Origin: Dichelobacter nodosus
GTDB lineage: Bacteria > Pseudomonadota > Gammaproteobacteria > Cardiobacteriales > Cardiobacteriaceae
NCBI RefSeq assembly: GCF_001263335.1
Contig: NZ_LGVW01000012.1
Span: forward strand, 62,001-126,000
DNA: 64,000 nt
Reading direction: 5' to 3'
Shown here: positions 9,155 to 17,824 of the stretch, piece after piece
How the letters are laid out: every line of letters begins with the position of its first letter
Numbering within the stretch: position 1 is the first letter of the stretch
Made by a program: the position numbers and the translations under genes
Notes under the pieces: model-generated
Told to the model about the DNA's origin: nothing
The model's input: the letters and a program-made list of their open reading frames with translations, nothing else
Databases searched by the model: none

Positions 9155-11422
9155 TTAATCGTTATCCGTTTGCGCTGCTACCACGGCAATTGCTGCCATC
9201 GTAAATATTTGTCGCGCGGTGACTTCTTGATTCATTAATTGCGCAGGACGTTGTAATCCCAATAACATTGAACCCACTGCGGAACCGTTTGACCAAACTT
9301 TCATCACATGATAGGCAATATTAGCAGCATCAACATTAGGCATAATCAATAAATTAGCGGACGTATTTAAACCTTTTTCCGCGCCAGCGTGATGACGGAT
9401 TTCTGCTGACAGCGCCACATCGGCTTGCATTTCTCCAGCTATTTCTAAATTCGGCTGCATTTTTTGGATTGCAGCGAGCGCTTCTTGCATCACGCGGTGG
9501 CTTTCCAAATCAGGACATTCACCAAAATGAGAGCGCGAAAGTAACGCCGCGCGCGGGGTAATGCCTAATTGGCGCAACATTTTTTCTGCTAACAGCGTGA
9601 TATGCGTGATTTCTTGCGCGTTGGGTTGATGATGAATGTGCGTATCGGCGATAAAAACGCTTTCTTTAGGCAAAAGCAACATATCCAACGCCGCGGAAGT
9701 TTTCATGCCATCTTTTAGCGCCAAAATTAAATCGAGTTGTTGGCGATGATGATCATAATGACCATTTGTGCCGCAGATTAACGTGTCGGCGTGTCCTAAA
9801 TGAACGAGCAGCGCCGCCAAAACGGTAGCTTGCATTTCCGGTTGATTTTGTATTGCTTCTGGATCAATTCCGGCGTTTGCGCAAAGCGTTTGATAAGTTT
9901 GCCGACAATTTTTGTAATGCAAATCGGGCTCAATGATTTGAATATCGCGATCGCTATCAAGCGGCAAATGATATTCCTGCAAACGAGCAACAATCGCCGC
10001 ACGCCATCCAATTAAAATCGGCGTACAAATTTTTTCTTGCACACAATTTAATACTGCGCGCAAAGTTCGAAGATCTTCCCCTTCAGCAAAAACCACTTTT
10101 AACGGCTGTGCTTTAGCGCGCTCTAAAATCGGTTTCATTACCCGATAATGCGGATTAAACAGCGCTTTGAGTTGATCAATATAAGCATTCATATCCGCGA
10201 TGGGACGCCGCGCAACGCCGCTTTTCATCGCTGCTTGAGCAACGGCAACGGGAACGGTGGTAATCAGGCGCGCATCAAAAGGTTTGGGAATAATATATTC
10301 TTCTCCAAAAATCAGGCGTTGACCGTCGTAAGCGCTGATGACTTCTTCATCGGCGGGCAATTGCGCCAGCGTTGCTAATGCTTCAACGGCGGCTCTTTTC
10401 ATGGCTTCGTTGATGGTGGTCGCGCCTACGTCTAACGCACCGCGGAATAAATACGGAAAACACAAAACGTTATTGACTTGATTGGGATAATCAGAGCGTC
10501 CCGTTGCGATAATGGCATCATCGCGCACGGCTTTAATTTCTTCCGGCATGATTTCAGGCGTCGGATTCGCCAGCGCCAAAATCAACGGTTTTTCTGCCAT
10601 CGATTTTACCATTTCAGGAGAAACCAATCCCGCTTTGGAAACGCCTAAAAAAATGTCCGCGCCAACCATAGCATCAGCTAAAGTGCGCGCGCTGGTTTGG
10701 GCGGCATATTGCGCTTTGCGTTCATCGAGACCATCGCGTCCGGCATAAATAACGCCTTTGGAATCGCAGACGATAATGTGCTCTGCTTTAATGCCCACGG
10801 CAATAAACATGTCCACGCAAGAAAGTCCTGCCGCGCCGGCGCCGGAAACCACAACTTTAACGTCTGCACAATTTTTATTTTGAATTTTTAAAGCATTGAG
10901 CACGGCAGCCGCGGCAATAATCGCCGTTCCGTGTTGATCGTCATGAAAAACGGGGATATTCATGCGCGCTTGCAGTTTTTTCTCGATGGCAAAGCATTCC
11001 GGTGCTTTAATATCCTCTAAATTGATGCCGCCAAAAGTCGGTTCCATGCTGGCGACAATGTCAACAAATTTATCAATATCCGTTTCATTGATTTCAATAT
11101 CAAAAACGTTGATTCCGGCAAATTTTTTAAAGAGTACGCCTTTGCCTTCCATAACGGGTTTACCGGCAAGCGCGCCGATATTGCCCAGTCCTAAAACGGC
11201 GGTGCCATTGGAAATGACGGCAACTAAATTGGCGCGGGCGGTTAAAAAATCGGCTTGAAGCGCATCGTTTTGAATTTCTTCGCAGGCAAAGGCAACGCCC
11301 GGCGAATAAGCTAAAGACAAGTCATGCTGATTGGTGAGTGATTTGGTGGGAGTGACGGAAATTTTTCCAGCGGTTGGATAACGATGAAAATGAAGTGCCT
11401 CTTCTTTTAGCGAATGATTCAT
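9155..11422 (-). CDS. maeB: NADP-dependent malic enzyme with phosphotransacetylase-like domain
   Basis: Oxidative decarboxylation of malate to pyruvate with NADPH production. The 755 residues comprise an N-terminal malic enzyme part (about 1-430; S-L-A-Y-S-P-G-V, a G-L-G-N-I-G nucleotide loop, H-D-D-Q-H-G-T) and a C-terminal phosphate acetyltransferase-like part (about 435-755). In characterised hybrid malic enzymes the second part is regulatory, responding to acetyl-CoA, not catalytic. It is divergent from nagZ across 84 bp. Confidence 0.95.
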   Translation of the reverse strand: MNHSLKEEALHFHRYPTAGKISVTPTKSLTNQHDLSLAYSPGVAFACEEIQNDALQADFLTARANLVAVISNGTAVLGLGNIGALAGKPVMEGKGVLFKKFAGINVFDIEINETDIDKFVDIVASMEPTFGGINLEDIKAPECFAIEKKLQARMNIPVFHDDQHGTAIIAAAAVLNALKIQNKNCADVKVVVSGAGAAGLSCVDMFIAVGIKAEHIIVCDSKGVIYAGRDGLDERKAQYAAQTSARTLADAMVGADIFLGVSKAGLVSPEMVKSMAEKPLILALANPTPEIMPEEIKAVRDDAIIATGRSDYPNQVNNVLCFPYLFRGALDVGATTINEAMKRAAVEALATLAQLPADEEVISAYDGQRLIFGEEYIIPKPFDARLITTVPVAVAQAAMKSGVARRPIADMNAYIDQLKALFNPHYRVMKPILERAKAQPLKVVFAEGEDLRTLRAVLNCVQEKICTPILIGWRAAIVARLQEYHLPLDSDRDIQIIEPDLHYKNCRQTYQTLCANAGIDPEAIQNQPEMQATVLAALLVHLGHADTLICGTNGHYDHHRQQLDLILALKDGMKTSAALDMLLLPKESVFIADTHIHHQPNAQEITHITLLAEKMLRQLGITPRAALLSRSHFGECPDLESHRVMQEALAAIQKMQPNLEIAGEMQADVALSAEIRHHAGAEKGLNTSANLLIMPNVDAANIAYHVMKVWSNGSAVGSMLLGLQRPAQLMNQEVTARQIFTMAAIAVVAAQTDND

Positions 11423-11506
11423 ACCTGACTGTCCCTATTAAGAAAAGACATAGTCTAGCAGAACGATAAAAATGATAAAATTGCCCCATTTTTAGGGAGC
11501 GGTGAG

Positions 11507-12511
11507 ATGTCTCTTTTTATCGGTATCGAACAGACGAAATTATGCCGCGCGGATAAGCGGCGTTTGCAGTCGCCTTTATGTTCTGGCGTGGTTTTATTCA
11601 GTCGCAATTATCAAAATCCCGAGCAATTACGCGCTTTAATCCAAGAAATTCGACAATTGCGCCCGCAAATTCTTATCGGCGTGGATCATGAAGGCGGACG
11701 CGTGCAGCGTTTTCGAGAAGGTTTTACGCTGTTGCCCGCCGCCGCGCAGATCGGGCGGATTTTTGATCAAGATCCTGTGATCAGTTGGTCTGTAGCACAA
11801 GCGTGCGGCGTGATTTTGGCTTATGAATTGCGCGCGCAATCCATTGATTTTTCTTTTGCGCCAGTATTGGATTTATACGATCCAAAATCAACGGTGATTG
11901 GCGATCGAGCGTTTCATGAAAATCCGGCAATCGTTTCCGTTTTATCTTGCAGCATGCGGCGCGGCATGAAAACAGTTGGCATGGCAGCGGTTGGCAAACA
12001 TTTTCCAGGGCACGGGCGCGTCAGTGGAGATTCTCATCACGAGCTACCAATCGATACGCGCAGCGATGCAGAGCGCCGCGCGGATCTAGTTCCATTTATT
12101 TTTAATGTACAGCAGGATATTGAAGCTTTGATGATGGCGCATATTTTAATGCCGGACGATACGCTGCCCGCGAGTTTTTCCGCAAAAATAATTCAAGAAT
12201 TACGCGATTGGGGATTTAAAGGCGCGGTGGTGAGTGATGATTTGGATATGGCAGCTGCGAAACAATTTGCAACGCCGACGCAATGCGTGCAAGCCGTACT
12301 TGATGCTGGCGCTGACGCAGCAATGATTTGTAATCATTTTGCTGATATGGATCGCGTGATTGATGAAGGCGTCACGGTTCGCGATAGTGCGGCATCACAA
12401 AAACGTTTGGCGCTTTTGCGCGGCGCAGAATATGATGATTTTGTTGCTGAGCAAGCGTATCAAAAGGCGCAAGCGACATTAACAAAGTACCGCTCTTGGT
12501 TTGTGGCATAA
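11507..12511 (+). CDS. nagZ: Beta-N-acetylglucosaminidase, peptidoglycan recycling
   Basis: Cytoplasmic glycoside hydrolase family 3 enzyme that removes GlcNAc from anhydromuropeptides during cell-wall recycling. The 334 residues carry K-H-F-P-G-H-G (164-170), the flexible-loop D-S-H dyad (175-177) and the V-V-S-D-D-L motif with nucleophile D244. It is first in a rightward cluster with a DsrE-like gene and hpt; a nagZ-hpt neighbourhood also occurs in pseudomonads. Confidence 0.95.
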   Translation: MSLFIGIEQTKLCRADKRRLQSPLCSGVVLFSRNYQNPEQLRALIQEIRQLRPQILIGVDHEGGRVQRFREGFTLLPAAAQIGRIFDQDPVISWSVAQACGVILAYELRAQSIDFSFAPVLDLYDPKSTVIGDRAFHENPAIVSVLSCSMRRGMKTVGMAAVGKHFPGHGRVSGDSHHELPIDTRSDAERRADLVPFIFNVQQDIEALMMAHILMPDDTLPASFSAKIIQELRDWGFKGAVVSDDLDMAAAKQFATPTQCVQAVLDAGADAAMICNHFADMDRVIDEGVTVRDSAASQKRLALLRGAEYDDFVAEQAYQKAQATLTKYRSWFVA

Positions 12512-12542
12512 TAATCGCCCGTCATCACAATTACGTTCTTTT

Positions 12543-12911
12543 ATGGCTGAAAAACTCGTTATCATCATCTTAAATAGTTCGCCGGATCAAAGCAGTGAAT
12601 TAGTTGAACCGATTTATCACGCAACGATTGCCGCTTCTATGGAATATCAAGTGGAAGTGATTTTTGCTGGTCGCGCGGGCGAGTTAGCCATTCGCGGCAT
12701 CGCCAATAAAATCCATTCTCAACGAAAAGCCGATGAAACCATCTACGATCTCATTAAAGAAGCTTATCAAAGCGGCGTGGTTTTTAAAGCCAGTAAATTT
12801 GTGGTGCAAAAATGGGGTGATAACGTCATCGCAGAAGTCAGCGAAGTAGTCAGCGGTGGCTATATTATTGGCGAAATCATGAATCATAATGTAACGACTT
12901 TAACCTATTAA
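12543..12911 (+). CDS. DsrE/DsrF-like small protein
   Basis: 122 residues with the alternating beta-alpha pattern of the DsrE/peroxiredoxin-like fold. It has no cysteine at all, so a TusD-like persulfide-relay role is unlikely. The ATG at 12543 is preferred because upstream in-frame starts overlap nagZ. The ribosome site is weak. It sits 31 bp after nagZ and 2 bp before hpt, so it is probably in the same transcript. Function unknown; the family assignment rests on overall pattern only. Confidence 0.7.
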   Translation: MAEKLVIIILNSSPDQSSELVEPIYHATIAASMEYQVEVIFAGRAGELAIRGIANKIHSQRKADETIYDLIKEAYQSGVVFKASKFVVQKWGDNVIAEVSEVVSGGYIIGEIMNHNVTTLTY

Positions 12912-12913
12912 TC

Positions 12914-13477
12914 ATGAACACATTAACGCAACAAGATTTAGAACGCGTTCTCAAGCATTCGCAATGTTTGATTACGGCAGAAGAAATTAATGCCGCTTAC
13001 GATAAATTAGCCGCGCAGCTCAACGCGCATTATTCGGGGCTTAATCCTTTGATTATCGTCGTGATGAACGGCGGACTCATTCCCGCGGGGCAATTGTTAA
13101 CGCGGTTAACTTTTTTTCATCGCATGGATTATGTCCACGCCAGCCGCTATCAAAATAATCAAGGCGGGATCATTGAATGGAAAGCGCGCCCGAAGCAATC
13201 GCTTGAAAATGAACACGTTTTATTGATTGATGATATTTTTGATGAAGGTATTACGTTAAAAGCCATTGCTGATGAATTGCGGCGCCAGCATTTAAAAAGC
13301 CTGCGTTGTTGCGTATTAATCGATAAAAAACACGATCGAAAAGTGAAAGATTTTGCCGTCGATTTTATCGGCACGCAGGTTGCCGATCGTTATATTTACG
13401 GCTGCGGTATGGATTATCACGGTTATTTGCGTCATTTAACAGGCATTTATGCTTTATCTGAAGATGATGAAATTTAA
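12914..13477 (+). CDS. hpt: Hypoxanthine-guanine phosphoribosyltransferase
   Basis: Purine salvage: joins hypoxanthine or guanine to PRPP to give IMP or GMP. The 187 residues contain the type I PRPP-binding loop V-L-L-I-D-D-I-F-D-E-G-I-T (102-114) and an early M-N-G-G flexible-loop region (51-54). It follows the DsrE-like gene by 2 bp. Its 3' end overlaps the next gene's start, so the cluster is translationally coupled. Confidence 0.9.
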   Translation: MNTLTQQDLERVLKHSQCLITAEEINAAYDKLAAQLNAHYSGLNPLIIVVMNGGLIPAGQLLTRLTFFHRMDYVHASRYQNNQGGIIEWKARPKQSLENEHVLLIDDIFDEGITLKAIADELRRQHLKSLRCCVLIDKKHDRKVKDFAVDFIGTQVADRYIYGCGMDYHGYLRHLTGIYALSEDDEI

Positions 13478-13808
13478 ATTATGCTTTTTAATAACGCTGG
13501 CAGGTTGCGTGCAAAGCGACAGCATCAGTCATTTTCAAACGCGTTCTACATTGCGTTATTTAGGTGACGGTTTTCAAAGCGAACAAAGCGGTTATCAATA
13601 TCAAACGGGCGCCGCGCCGTTGGGTTTTCAAGCGGTGGTGCGCGGCGACAATATGGCGCTGGAAATTGAACAACCCGCCTTTATTGAACGCGGACAATAT
13701 CGCCCTGATATGTGTTTGGAACCGTTTTTTTATCGCGGGCGGCAATATTATCGGCAAGTTTCTTGCCATCATTACGAGCCGCGAAGTGGTATTCGTATTA
13801 CCCGTTAA
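13464..13808 (+). CDS. Small predicted lipoprotein, unknown function
   Basis: 114 residues with a short signal sequence and a lipobox L-A-G-C (Cys15), so probably a lipid-anchored envelope protein. Two further cysteines (in D-M-C-L and V-S-C-H) could form a disulfide. The rest is polar, aromatic-rich and beta-like. I do not recognise the family. It starts inside the end of hpt (ATGATG at 13464-13469, 14-bp overlap). A Slam gene starts 182 bp downstream, but this protein looks small for a known Slam client. Confidence 0.72.
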   Translation: MMKFKLCFLITLAGCVQSDSISHFQTRSTLRYLGDGFQSEQSGYQYQTGAAPLGFQAVVRGDNMALEIEQPAFIERGQYRPDMCLEPFFYRGRQYYRQVSCHHYEPRSGIRITR

Positions 13809-13990
13809 CAACGATTTATCGCGCAAATTGTTTGCCGTCTTTTTGATACCGCTCATATTTTTTTTAATATTACGCCACGAAAATAACGCACCTTTGTGGT
13901 AGTAAGCAAGATTATGAGTGTGTTATATTTCCCCGCTTAACTTTTCAGCCTCTCAAGACCATCTTTTATGATGTAACGCAAGGAAAAAAA

Positions 13991-15442
13991 ATGAATTTAT
14001 TGTCAAAAATGGTGATCAGTCCGGCATTATTGATCGCGTTTCATGCATTTTCAGCGGATATGACGATTAAACCGCCCGTTAGCGATAAACATAACGTCGT
14101 CGTTCCCGATCAACAAGTAAAATTGCCTACGGCTGCTCCTTTATCCGATGCCGAATTGGAAAAATTGCCTGCCGCTTATTGGCGGGAAAATCCGAGCGCA
14201 TTGGAAAGCGTTTTGTCGAAATACGTGGTTATGGGAGATGCCGAAGGTTTAAAGAAATATTTGCCGTATTACCGCGATGTGCCCAATCGCGATCCTTCTT
14301 TGATTGAATGGGGCGATGCCATTATTGCCGCGCGCGCCGGCGATTTTAAAACTGCTATTCGTTTATACCGCAAAATCAATTCATTATTGCCAAACGTCAC
14401 GCTGGTGCGTTTTCAATTAGCAATGGCGTTATATGCCGATAAACAATACGTTGCCGCCGAACACGAATTGGAAAAATTGCGCGCCGAACAATTGCCCGAG
14501 CAATACGCGCAAGCTGTTGATCATGTTTTAAAAATGATTCACCGGCAGGAACAATGGGATTTTTATGCATCAGCGACTTATTCTTATGATAAAAACGTCA
14601 ACGAAGCGCCGCCGGTCGGCACAAAAATGGTTTTTCCTAACGGCAGCTCCATTACCAGTCAACAAGAACCGCGCAGCGCCAACGGCGTTGAATTTGATTT
14701 TTCTGCCGATAAACGCTGGAATTTGCGCGGTAATTATTTTGCGGCATTGCATTTGAGCACTTTTGGCAAATTGTATTGGGACGAAAAAACCTCTAACGAT
14801 TTAAGCAGCCGCATCGGAATCGGCGGCGGTTATAGCAACGCGGTAACCGAAATTGAATTATCGCCGTTTTTCTCGCATCGTTGGTACGTCAACCGCAACG
14901 ATAACAACAGCAATTTTGATCACTACAATACGGGTTACGGCTTGCGTTTGAGCGGCTCGCAATGGTTATCAACAAAATTTAAATATCAAGGCGCGTTGGA
15001 ATGGACTCAAAATCGTTACCGCAGCGATTATCGTCATTTAAACGGCAATGATTATTTGATGTCGCACACGTTAATGTATTTGCCCGCTGCGCGCTATTAT
15101 TGGTTCGGCGGCATCGATTACAGCATTCGCGATGTCGAATCAAAAACCAACTCTTATGACCGCTGGGGCGCACGTTTGGGCTGGGGACAAGAATGGGGCA
15201 AAGGTTTTGCAACGCGCACCACAATCGGCTACGGCAGAAAAACCTTTGATGACGTGGATTTCTTTAATATCAAACAAAAAAATAACGAATACAGCGCCTC
15301 TGTTAGCCTGTGGAATCGTAATTTTTATTTCGGCGGTATCACGCCGCGCTTGACGTGGTCTTATCGCAAAGTTGACGGCAATCACCCGTTTTATAATTAC
15401 GATAAACAAAACGTGGTTGTGGAATTTTCTAAAACGTTTTAA
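13991..15442 (+). CDS. Surface lipoprotein assembly modifier (Slam/DUF560 family)
   Basis: Outer-membrane protein that moves client lipoproteins from the periplasm to the cell surface. The 483 residues show a signal peptide (about 1-22), a helical TPR-like periplasmic domain (about 60-190) and a C-terminal beta-barrel (about 190-483). A Slam hallmark is N-V-N-E-A-P after the first barrel strand; the protein ends in the outer-membrane signature S-K-T-F. AAGGA precedes the ATG. The only lipoprotein gene close by is the small one upstream. Transcription stops at the 15471 hairpin. Confidence 0.88.
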   Translation: MNLLSKMVISPALLIAFHAFSADMTIKPPVSDKHNVVVPDQQVKLPTAAPLSDAELEKLPAAYWRENPSALESVLSKYVVMGDAEGLKKYLPYYRDVPNRDPSLIEWGDAIIAARAGDFKTAIRLYRKINSLLPNVTLVRFQLAMALYADKQYVAAEHELEKLRAEQLPEQYAQAVDHVLKMIHRQEQWDFYASATYSYDKNVNEAPPVGTKMVFPNGSSITSQQEPRSANGVEFDFSADKRWNLRGNYFAALHLSTFGKLYWDEKTSNDLSSRIGIGGGYSNAVTEIELSPFFSHRWYVNRNDNNSNFDHYNTGYGLRLSGSQWLSTKFKYQGALEWTQNRYRSDYRHLNGNDYLMSHTLMYLPAARYYWFGGIDYSIRDVESKTNSYDRWGARLGWGQEWGKGFATRTTIGYGRKTFDDVDFFNIKQKNNEYSASVSLWNRNFYFGGITPRLTWSYRKVDGNHPFYNYDKQNVVVEFSKTF

Positions 15443-15470
15443 ACGCGTGGATTATTTCGGTGCTAAAAGA

Positions 15471-15493
15471 AAAGGCGCGATTTTCGCGCCTTT
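15471..15493. terminator. Bidirectional terminator between slam and queA
   Basis: A 10-bp perfect stem AAAGGCGCGA/TCGCGCCTTT (15471-15480 and 15484-15493) with a 3-nt loop and A/T-rich flanks on both sides. It lies between the convergent slam and queA genes. Confidence 0.8.
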
Positions 15494-15495
15494 AT

Positions 15496-16560
15496 TTACA
15501 AAAGTGTTTCCAGAGCGGGCAAACGATGCGGTAAAAACATCGCGTCGCCGTAACTAAAAAAGCGGTATTGTTCGGTAATCGCATGTTGATAAATACGGCG
15601 AATATTGTTTACGCCGGCAAATGCGCTGACCAACATCAAAAGCGTTGATTCCGGCAAATGGAAATTCGTAAATAAGGCATCAACTACTTGAAATTCATAA
15701 CCCGGCGTAATAAATAAATCGGTATCACCTTGAAAAACGCCCACTTTTCCCGAACCAATCGCCGCGCTTTCTAATGCGCGCAACGCCGTGGTGCCAATAG
15801 CGATGACGCGTCCATTTTGCGCGCGGCAGGCGGCAACGGCATCAACGACTTCTTGAGAAAGCGAAAACCATTCTTGATGCATTACGTGTTCATTTAAATT
15901 TTCCACGCGCACCGGTTGAAAAGTACCCGCGCCAACATGCAATGTAATTGCCGCTCTTTTAACGCCTTTTGCGGCAATGCGTTCCAACAATTTTTGATCA
16001 AAATGCAATCCCGCGGTGGGCGCAGCAACGGCACCGGCAATTTGTGCGTAAACCGTTTGATAACGTTCGCTATCTAACGCTTCAGCATCGCGCGCCAAAT
16101 AAGGCGGAATAGGCATTTTTCCTTGTTGCGCCATTAATTTTGTCCACGGCATTTCGGAAAAAACGGTATAAATTCCGTCTTTTTTGTCTTCAATCGTCAC
16201 TTTTTGCGCGCCGATAACAATTTGACTGCCCAAAAGCGGCGCTTTTGAAGCGCGGATATGCGCTTTAACGCGTTGTTCGGAAAGCAGGCGTTCAATAAAT
16301 ACTTCAACTTTGCCGCCGCTGATTTTGTGTCCAAACATGCGCGCGGGAACCACACGTGTATTATTGATCACCAATAAATCTTCTGGTTTCAAAAAGTCAA
16401 TAAAATCAATCATCTGTTTATTGGAAATGTGTACTTTTTGCGCAGATTCCACCGCCGCAACCAATAAACGACTATCCGAGCGATTTTGCAGCGGATAACG
16501 TGCGATTAAATGTTCGGGTAATTCATAAAAAAAATCGGATTTTTTTAAAGTGTGCTGCAT
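15496..16560 (-). CDS. queA: S-adenosylmethionine:tRNA ribosyltransferase-isomerase
   Basis: Transfers and isomerises the ribosyl group of SAM to preQ1-tRNA, giving epoxyqueuosine at position 34. 354 residues, full length, with the N-terminal Y-E-L-P start and a V-A-A-P-T-A-G-L-H-F segment. The ATG at 16560 is chosen because AGGAG sits just upstream and the start overlaps the truB stop (TGATG). queA usually neighbours tgt-yajC-secDF; here it ends the nusA-infB operon and no tgt is in the window. Confidence 0.95.
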   Translation of the reverse strand: MQHTLKKSDFFYELPEHLIARYPLQNRSDSRLLVAAVESAQKVHISNKQMIDFIDFLKPEDLLVINNTRVVPARMFGHKISGGKVEVFIERLLSEQRVKAHIRASKAPLLGSQIVIGAQKVTIEDKKDGIYTVFSEMPWTKLMAQQGKMPIPPYLARDAEALDSERYQTVYAQIAGAVAAPTAGLHFDQKLLERIAAKGVKRAAITLHVGAGTFQPVRVENLNEHVMHQEWFSLSQEVVDAVAACRAQNGRVIAIGTTALRALESAAIGSGKVGVFQGDTDLFITPGYEFQVVDALFTNFHLPESTLLMLVSAFAGVNNIRRIYQHAITEQYRFFSYGDAMFLPHRLPALETLL

Positions 16561-17459
16561 CAAAAAACTCCTGATGCTTCTGTCGATAATAAACGTTTGG
16601 GATATAAACGCCCGTCGCGCGCTTTGCCGATTCCCAAAAAATGCCCGTCAGCAGATAATTGATATAAACCATTTGTTGCGGTGATGGCAATATCGTTGCC
16701 GTGGCAAATAAAACGAATTTTGTCTTCAGGAATAGCAAGCGGCGGAATATTTTTTAAAGCGTATTCAATCGGCAATAACAACGCATCGCGTTCCGAAAGC
16801 GATAAAGTTTCCAATGTGGATAAATCATGAGCCTGATTTAAAACAAAATGCCCCGATGCTTCGCGGATTAACGTTTCTGCGTGCGCGGCGCTATTTAAAA
16901 ATCGCCCCAAATCGCGCGCAAATGCACGGATATAACTGCCTTTAGAGCAACGAATGCGCAGTTGCGCGTAATCTTTATTCACCGCGATGACGCTGCACGA
17001 TGCAATATGAATAATCCGCGGCGCTATTTCGGGAATAATGCCTTCGCGGGCGAGTTCATAAGCGCGTTTACCATTGATTTTTAAAGCGGAAAAAATCGGC
17101 GGCGTCTGTTGATAATCGCCTTGAAAATGCGCGAGCACGGATTGCCAATCCAGATTGAGCAAATCCGGTGGCGGCAATGTGTTTAACGTTTCGCCGTTGC
17201 AATCATCGGTAGTGGTTTCGCGACCAAAACGAATGCCTACAAGATATTGTTTGTCGGCGCCGAGCATATATTGGCTAAATTTTGTCGCTTCCCCCAAAAA
17301 AAGCGGCAATAACCCTGAAGCAAACGGATCGAGCGTGCCGCCGTGACCGGCTTTTTTCGCTTGAAACAGCGCCCGCGCTTTTTGTAATGCGCTGTTGCTG
17401 CTGATGCCGCGGGGTTTGTTTAATAACAAAATGCCGTTGATATCGCGTTTCAAAATCAA
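16560..17459 (-). CDS. truB: tRNA pseudouridine(55) synthase
   Basis: Makes pseudouridine 55 in the T-loop of tRNAs. The 299 residues carry the catalytic motif G-G-T-L-D-P-F-A-S-G-L (Asp44) and an N-terminal N-K-P-R-G-I-S-S. The start overlaps the rbfA stop by 4 bp (ATGA) and the stop overlaps the queA start, so it is tightly coupled within the operon. Confidence 0.96.
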   Translation of the reverse strand: MILKRDINGILLLNKPRGISSNSALQKARALFQAKKAGHGGTLDPFASGLLPLFLGEATKFSQYMLGADKQYLVGIRFGRETTTDDCNGETLNTLPPPDLLNLDWQSVLAHFQGDYQQTPPIFSALKINGKRAYELAREGIIPEIAPRIIHIASCSVIAVNKDYAQLRIRCSKGSYIRAFARDLGRFLNSAAHAETLIREASGHFVLNQAHDLSTLETLSLSERDALLLPIEYALKNIPPLAIPEDKIRFICHGNDIAITATNGLYQLSADGHFLGIGKARDGRLYPKRLLSTEASGVF

Positions 17460-17824
17460 TCCTTATGTTCCGAATCTTTAACCAAATGCGTTAACAGCTG
17501 CTCCATTCTCGCGCCGTATTCCACGGATTGATCGTAATAAAACTGCAATTCCGGCACTTTGCGGATCGATAAATTTTTGGCTAAATAATGGCGAAACTGC
17601 CCAGCTTTGGCATTGAGTTCGGCGACTAATTCTGAGCGTTCTTCTTCATTATCAAGCACATGCGTTACATAAACTTTGGCAAACGATAAATCGCGCGTTA
17701 AATGAACCGCGGTAAAAGAAAGCAAAGACGCGTGCGGGTGATGCACAATATCGACCAATGCTTGGGCTAAATCGCGGCGCATTTGTTCGCCAATGCGTCG
17801 CGTCCGATCAACTCCGTGTGCCAT
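17456..17824 (-). CDS. rbfA: 30S ribosome-binding factor A
   Basis: Late 30S maturation factor with a single KH-type domain. The 122 residues begin with R-T-R-R-I-G-E-Q-M-R-R and contain the S-F-A-K-V-Y-V strand. The start shares one base with the infB stop (TAATG) and the end overlaps truB by 4 bp. Confidence 0.95.
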   Translation of the reverse strand: MAHGVDRTRRIGEQMRRDLAQALVDIVHHPHASLLSFTAVHLTRDLSFAKVYVTHVLDNEEERSELVAELNAKAGQFRHYLAKNLSIRKVPELQFYYDQSVEYGARMEQLLTHLVKDSEHKD

